In this document: piece after piece, positions 60,727 through 64,000 of the stretch | Position numbering within the stretch: the stretch's first letter is position 1 | Layout: each line of letters starts with the position of its first letter | NCBI GenBank assembly: GCA_902794535.1 | Contig: CADBHQ010000004.1 | Location: 142,414 to 206,413, forward strand | Length of the DNA: 64,000 nucleotides | Reading direction: 5' to 3' | Source: Fibrobacter succinogenes | GTDB lineage: Bacteria > Fibrobacterota > Fibrobacteria > Fibrobacterales > Fibrobacteraceae | The notes under the pieces: model-generated | Told to the model about the DNA's origin: nothing | The model's database searches: none | The model's input: only the letters and a program-made list of their open reading frames with translations | Translations under genes and position numbers: made by a program

Positions 60727-62025
60727 CTACTTTACGATTGACTGTACGCATCCATCTTTGAATCGTGTTGTCAGCGTGTCGCCGGGCTTGAGCTGGCTCT
60801 TGTTGCGCACGAATTTGCCGTTGGCATCAAGCGTAAGAGTGTAGCCTTTTGAAAGCGTGGTTTCGGGGTCGGCACTTTTCACGCGGAGCTCGAAGAGGCT
60901 GAATTTTGATTTTTCTAGGTCTAGAATTTTGCGGGAACCCTGGTGCAAACCTTCACTGTCGCGGGCAATGCGTTCACGCTCGCCTCTAAAGATAAATTGC
61001 AAGTCTTTCTGCAAGTTGCCCTTGTAGAGCGATAACTTCATCGCTTCTTTTTGAATGAGGGCATTTACTTTTTGCTGCAAGCGGTTGCCTTTGTTTGTCA
61101 AGTCGCGGTTGACGGCGACAAGCGTTTCTTTTGTCTGCAACGCAATGTCTTGTGCCAGCGAAAGCATCTTGTTCCAACTGTCTGCAACGCGGTCAATCAA
61201 GCGCTTGGCGGTATCGGTCGGCGTAATGCAGGATTGATAAGCGACTTCATCCAACAAACTGCGGTCAATTTCATGCCCAATTCCGGTGAATACGGGGAGC
61301 GGAAAGTTCGCGACGGCGCGGCACAAGGCTTCGCTATCGAAAAAGTTCAAATCAGTCTTGCTTCCACCACCTCGGATAATGCAAACTACATCAAGTTCTG
61401 AATCTTTTGCAAGTTCTTCGAGGGCGGCAAGAACCGTTGGCTCGGTGTCGGCACCTTGCATTTTGGCGTAAACCGTTTTCACCTTGAAGTTAAAAGGCGA
61501 TTCAGCGAGCTTGGTTGTAAAATCCTTGTAAGCAGCGGTGCCTTCACCTGTAATCAGACCCACGCGAATGGGAACGTCGGCAAGTTCCAAAGCCTTATTC
61601 TTTTCGAGCAGGCCTTCGAGCGCAAGCCTTTTTAGAATCGCGCTTTTGGTAAGCGCAAGTTCGCCCAGCGTGTAAACGGGGTCAATGTCCAAAATTTGGG
61701 CCTGCAACTTGCCGTAAGGAACGTACAGGTCAGCCTTAATCAAAAAACTCACCTTGAGTTGTTCTTTCAAGGTAAAAGGCTGCGGGTAATTCTCAATTTT
61801 TGCGCGAATTGCTGCATATTTGGCCGCAAAACAGTACAGCGGCACGGTCGCGAGCGGATTCACGTTCCCTTCTTCAAAGTCCGCGATACTCAGGTAAACG
61901 ACTTTCGATTTCTCGTTAATCTGGGTAATCACGCCACGCACCCATACGGCAGGGGTAGATTCAACCTTCTGCTTCAAGGCTTTCATGTATTGCGTAACGG
62001 AGTAGGACTTGTTTTCGGTTTCCAT
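60727..62025 (-). CDS. xseA: exodeoxyribonuclease VII large subunit
   Basis: 432 residues, near the usual 400-450. The N-terminal OB-fold region includes VWVRGVITQINEKSKVVYLSIAD. The catalytic core has RVGLITGEGTAAYKDF, DVVCIIRGGGSKTDLNFFDSEALCRAVANFPLPVFTGIGHEIDRSLLDEVAY, which is the XseA signature. A helical region precedes the C-terminal TTLSKGYTLTLDANG. The enzyme degrades single-stranded DNA together with XseB, which is not nearby. The start codon lies only 25 bases from that of the divergent antitoxin gene. Confidence 0.95.
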   Translation of the reverse strand: METENKSYSVTQYMKALKQKVESTPAVWVRGVITQINEKSKVVYLSIADFEEGNVNPLATVPLYCFAAKYAAIRAKIENYPQPFTLKEQLKVSFLIKADLYVPYGKLQAQILDIDPVYTLGELALTKSAILKRLALEGLLEKNKALELADVPIRVGLITGEGTAAYKDFTTKLAESPFNFKVKTVYAKMQGADTEPTVLAALEELAKDSELDVVCIIRGGGSKTDLNFFDSEALCRAVANFPLPVFTGIGHEIDRSLLDEVAYQSCITPTDTAKRLIDRVADSWNKMLSLAQDIALQTKETLVAVNRDLTNKGNRLQQKVNALIQKEAMKLSLYKGNLQKDLQFIFRGERERIARDSEGLHQGSRKILDLEKSKFSLFELRVKSADPETTLSKGYTLTLDANGKFVRNKSQLKPGDTLTTRFKDGCVQSIVK

Positions 62026-62029
62026 GCGC

Positions 62030-62046
62030 AGAATATACTATTTTTA
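62030..62046. promoter_or_regulatory. divergent -7-like boxes between xseA and the antitoxin gene
   Basis: TATATTCT on the minus strand (62030-62037) and TATTTTTA on the plus strand (62039-62046) lie side by side, each 4 bases before its start codon (62025 and 62051). Confidence 0.5.
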
Positions 62047-62050
62047 GGGC

Positions 62051-62251
62051 ATGTCTAAAGTTGTTTCAGCCATGGAAGTCCGCCAGAATTTTGGCTCGAT
62101 GTTGAACCAAGTCTCGCTCAAAGACGAAGAAATCGTCATAGAACGCGCGGGAAAACCCCTGGCGCGTCTGGTAAACGTGAACGCTCCGACGGCAGGGCTT
62201 TTAGACTTTCGCGATATCGGTAAACTTCCGAACCAAATCTGGGAAGATTAG
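62051..62251 (+). CDS. Phd/YefM-type antitoxin, no toxin partner adjacent
   Basis: 66 residues. The Phd/YefM pattern is SAMEVRQNFGSMLNQVSLKDEEIVIERAGKPLARLV, the DNA-binding and dimerising N-terminal part. It ends in IGKLPNQIWED, an acidic tail that might bind a toxin. Normally such a gene is followed within a few bases by a toxin gene of the RelE, Doc or PIN type. Here the next gene is convergent and overlaps the stop by 4 bases. It may be an orphan repressor or a remnant of a toxin-antitoxin pair. Confidence 0.8.
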   Translation: MSKVVSAMEVRQNFGSMLNQVSLKDEEIVIERAGKPLARLVNVNAPTAGLLDFRDIGKLPNQIWED

Positions 62252-63957
62252 TCTTCTGCTTTCGTAATAATCGAAATCTTGAGTGTGTCGCGCATAGAAG
62301 GATCGGCAACACTCTGGGCAATCAATTCAGCCGTATTTCCGATGCCGTTTTCAAGGACAATCAGGTAATCCGACGAAATTTCTTGTTCGCCATCGCAAGC
62401 AGAAGCCTTATAGTTACTGCTGTTGTTCAAGAAATCGAGCGATGCGCAAGGCACAAACCAGTCAATATCAGAACCGATTTCTTTCCAATTGCTGCTAGAA
62501 TGCTGATTCATTTGGAATGTGAAATCCTTGAATCGCAGTGTGTCTCCCACGGCATAAATTTCTTTTTCCAAGATCTTTTCGTTTTCAAGATCGAAGAAGT
62601 TCATGGATTTCAAAAGACCCGGCTGCTGTACCATGGTGTAAAGCTGCAATACATAAAGCAAGCTGTCAGGAATACCACGGTCAAGCGGGTTCGAATTTAA
62701 GCGCAGGTAATGCAGGTAGTAAGGACCTTCAGGCATTTTGTCGGTCACCTTGAAGCTACCGCCATAAACGCTACTGATGCTTCCTTGAACCTTTTTGTCT
62801 TTGTCCAAGATTTCGTAGGTCACAGGGCTCGTGTAGTTGCTGTCGCTATAGTTTGCAATCCAGTGATTGATAATGAGCGAGTCGCCCTTCTTGTAGTCAC
62901 CAATCCAAACGAATTGTTCCTGACGCAGGTTGTACTTGTAAATGCCGATGTCATCTTTCGGGCGGGTGCGTTCATAGGCTTCGCCCGGATACTTGATCGA
63001 GTCCGGCTTGGAAAAGTATTCGCCTTGTTCCAATTCGCGGGCCTTAGTGGTTGCTTCGAATGTGGCAAAGGGACCGGTCCAAATGCTAGAGAAACTTTCG
63101 GGCTTAATCCTGATAGACCAGTTGACCGAATCGTTCGGAACAAGCATGGTGTCCAGGTTGGTCTTCGAAGAACCAAGTTCCTTGTCGCCATCGGTAAGCT
63201 TGTACAGGATAATGTTTTCGCCAACGGTCGTCAGGTTTACGCTGTAGCCTTCGCTAGCGGAGAATGCGATAGACACTTCCTTGGGTGCATTGTCAATCAA
63301 GAGAATGCCGCGCAGGGTGTCAGACATTTTCATGGAGACTTTTTCGTCTTCGCCAGTGTACTTGTAGTAGGCGGAATCAACTTGGACCTTGAGCCTCAAG
63401 CTGGATTCATCGTTGAATTTACCTTCGACTTCAATATAGTAGTGGTTGTTGCTGAAGGTGACGAATGTGTTGGAATCTCTGAAGGTGGCACTGGTGTCTG
63501 CACCGTAACTTCTGTAAACGGAATCCTTTCGTTCTGCGGTCTTGGGGGCAGCCATGGTTGCCTGCAGATAGTCTCCGTATTCGCTCTTGATGCGAATAGC
63601 TTCGTTCTTGATATTGGAGGTACTTGCGAACACCTTGATGCGGCTACCTTTCGGGAAATCACCCAAGTACATTGGCAGATTTGTTGCCGAACTGTCGAGG
63701 TAGATTTCGCTTTCATCCATTTTAGAACTGTCGCCTTTGAACAGGTCTACGTATATGCGGAGCGTATCGCCGAGTTTTACGGTGTCCTTGTAGTCTATAT
63801 CGGCGCGCGTGCTCAAGGAGCTGCTTGATTTGAACGAGGGAACCGAGGAACTGGTGCCGTCGTCGGGGGCCGAAGAACTGGAATCGTCACCACAAGCTGT
63901 AATGGCGACGGACATGAACAATGCTGCACTAAGGCTTAAGAATTTCTTGAACTGCAT
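62248..63957 (-). CDS. Ser-rich lipoprotein of unknown function
   Basis: 569 residues. A lipoprotein signal (SVAITAC) is followed by a short acidic Ser/Asp stretch (GDDSSSSAPDDGTSSSVPS), a typical Fibrobacter surface linker. The remainder is beta-rich with many Tyr and Ser (VTFSNNHYYIEVEGKF, then WFVPCASLDFLNNSSNYKASACDGE) and looks like two or three Ig-like or beta-sandwich domains. No catalytic motif or known family is seen. AGGAG precedes the ATG at 63957. Probably a surface-exposed or periplasmic lipoprotein. Confidence 0.75.
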   Translation of the reverse strand: MQFKKFLSLSAALFMSVAITACGDDSSSSAPDDGTSSSVPSFKSSSSLSTRADIDYKDTVKLGDTLRIYVDLFKGDSSKMDESEIYLDSSATNLPMYLGDFPKGSRIKVFASTSNIKNEAIRIKSEYGDYLQATMAAPKTAERKDSVYRSYGADTSATFRDSNTFVTFSNNHYYIEVEGKFNDESSLRLKVQVDSAYYKYTGEDEKVSMKMSDTLRGILLIDNAPKEVSIAFSASEGYSVNLTTVGENIILYKLTDGDKELGSSKTNLDTMLVPNDSVNWSIRIKPESFSSIWTGPFATFEATTKARELEQGEYFSKPDSIKYPGEAYERTRPKDDIGIYKYNLRQEQFVWIGDYKKGDSLIINHWIANYSDSNYTSPVTYEILDKDKKVQGSISSVYGGSFKVTDKMPEGPYYLHYLRLNSNPLDRGIPDSLLYVLQLYTMVQQPGLLKSMNFFDLENEKILEKEIYAVGDTLRFKDFTFQMNQHSSSNWKEIGSDIDWFVPCASLDFLNNSSNYKASACDGEQEISSDYLIVLENGIGNTAELIAQSVADPSMRDTLKISIITKAED

Positions 63958-64000
63958 AGGTTATTGTCTCCTAGTTCAGGATATAGAATTGCTGCTCGGC
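63958..64000 (-). promoter_or_regulatory. promoter region of the Ser-rich lipoprotein gene
   Basis: AGGAG is suitably placed before the ATG, and CTATATCC lies about 20 bases further upstream. Nothing else is visible up to the window edge. Confidence 0.4.

Overview
The window looks like a chromosome segment of a Fibrobacter species (a gut or rumen cellulose and xylan degrader). The evidence is a FISUMP-type protein at the left edge, three tandem lipoproteins of the Fibrobacter paralogous family I recall as TIGR02171, a two-catalytic-domain GH11 xylanase laid out like XynC, a GH11-CBM6 xylanase, a GH5 cellulase, Ser-rich linkers, and C-terminal tails resembling type IX secretion sorting domains. 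There is no phage, IS element or CRISPR array. Gene density is high and no gap exceeds 300 bases.

Layout. 1-2775: FISUMP protein, a small exported protein and an AlgI-type MBOAT O-acyltransferase. 2823-5635: SurA-like lipoprotein, SurA-type isomerase and an FtsE ATPase with no ftsX beside it. 5632-9511 (minus): CLC transporter, radical SAM/SPASM protein, arginase-fold protein, pseudouridine synthase. 9580-21932 (plus): AlgJ/AlgX-like lipoprotein, SirB1/transglutaminase-like protein, three large lipoproteins (sulfatase-modifying-factor fold, TolB-like propeller, SGNH-like tail) and a polytopic membrane protein. 22092-23452 (minus): frameshifted GH5 cellulase. 23619-29180: TolB-like protein, a SpoU methyltransferase (minus), surE and gyrA. 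29332-32942: the two xylanases. 33035-38836: rfbD, a 46-residue zinc-ribbon protein, hrpA, NIF3 protein. 39006-44479: apparently frameshifted M23 peptidase, lamin-tail protein, envelope protein, PAS protein, rhodanese lipoprotein, ribD. 44476-53920 (minus): sufD, sufC, dnaG, initiator tRNA, CDP-alcohol phosphatidyltransferase, recN, trmB, RNase Z-like protein, lipoprotein. 54123-54926: exonuclease III. 55027-60207 (minus): aminotransferase and potABCD. 60307-63957: stand-alone HsdR-N-like protein, xseA, Phd-type antitoxin and a Ser-rich lipoprotein.

How the genes relate. Envelope and polysaccharide functions dominate: O-acyl transfer (AlgI plus AlgJ/X-like), the lipoproteins with SGNH-like tails, SurA-type periplasmic folding, M23 murein processing, dTDP-rhamnose synthesis and secreted glycan hydrolases. 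The 9580-21932 block reads as one transcription unit (small gaps or overlaps throughout) and is my best candidate for an undescribed envelope or polysaccharide-modification system.

The most general signal is regulatory. A TAnnTTTG-like box (the Bacteroidetes-type -7 element) sits only 4-7 bases before the start codon of at least fourteen genes that lack a clear Shine-Dalgarno sequence. Genes with a clear Shine-Dalgarno sequence have the same box 14 or more bases away. This predicts widespread leaderless transcription. Two genes (GH5 cellulase, M23 peptidase) appear to carry single-base frameshifts that are either real or assembly errors.
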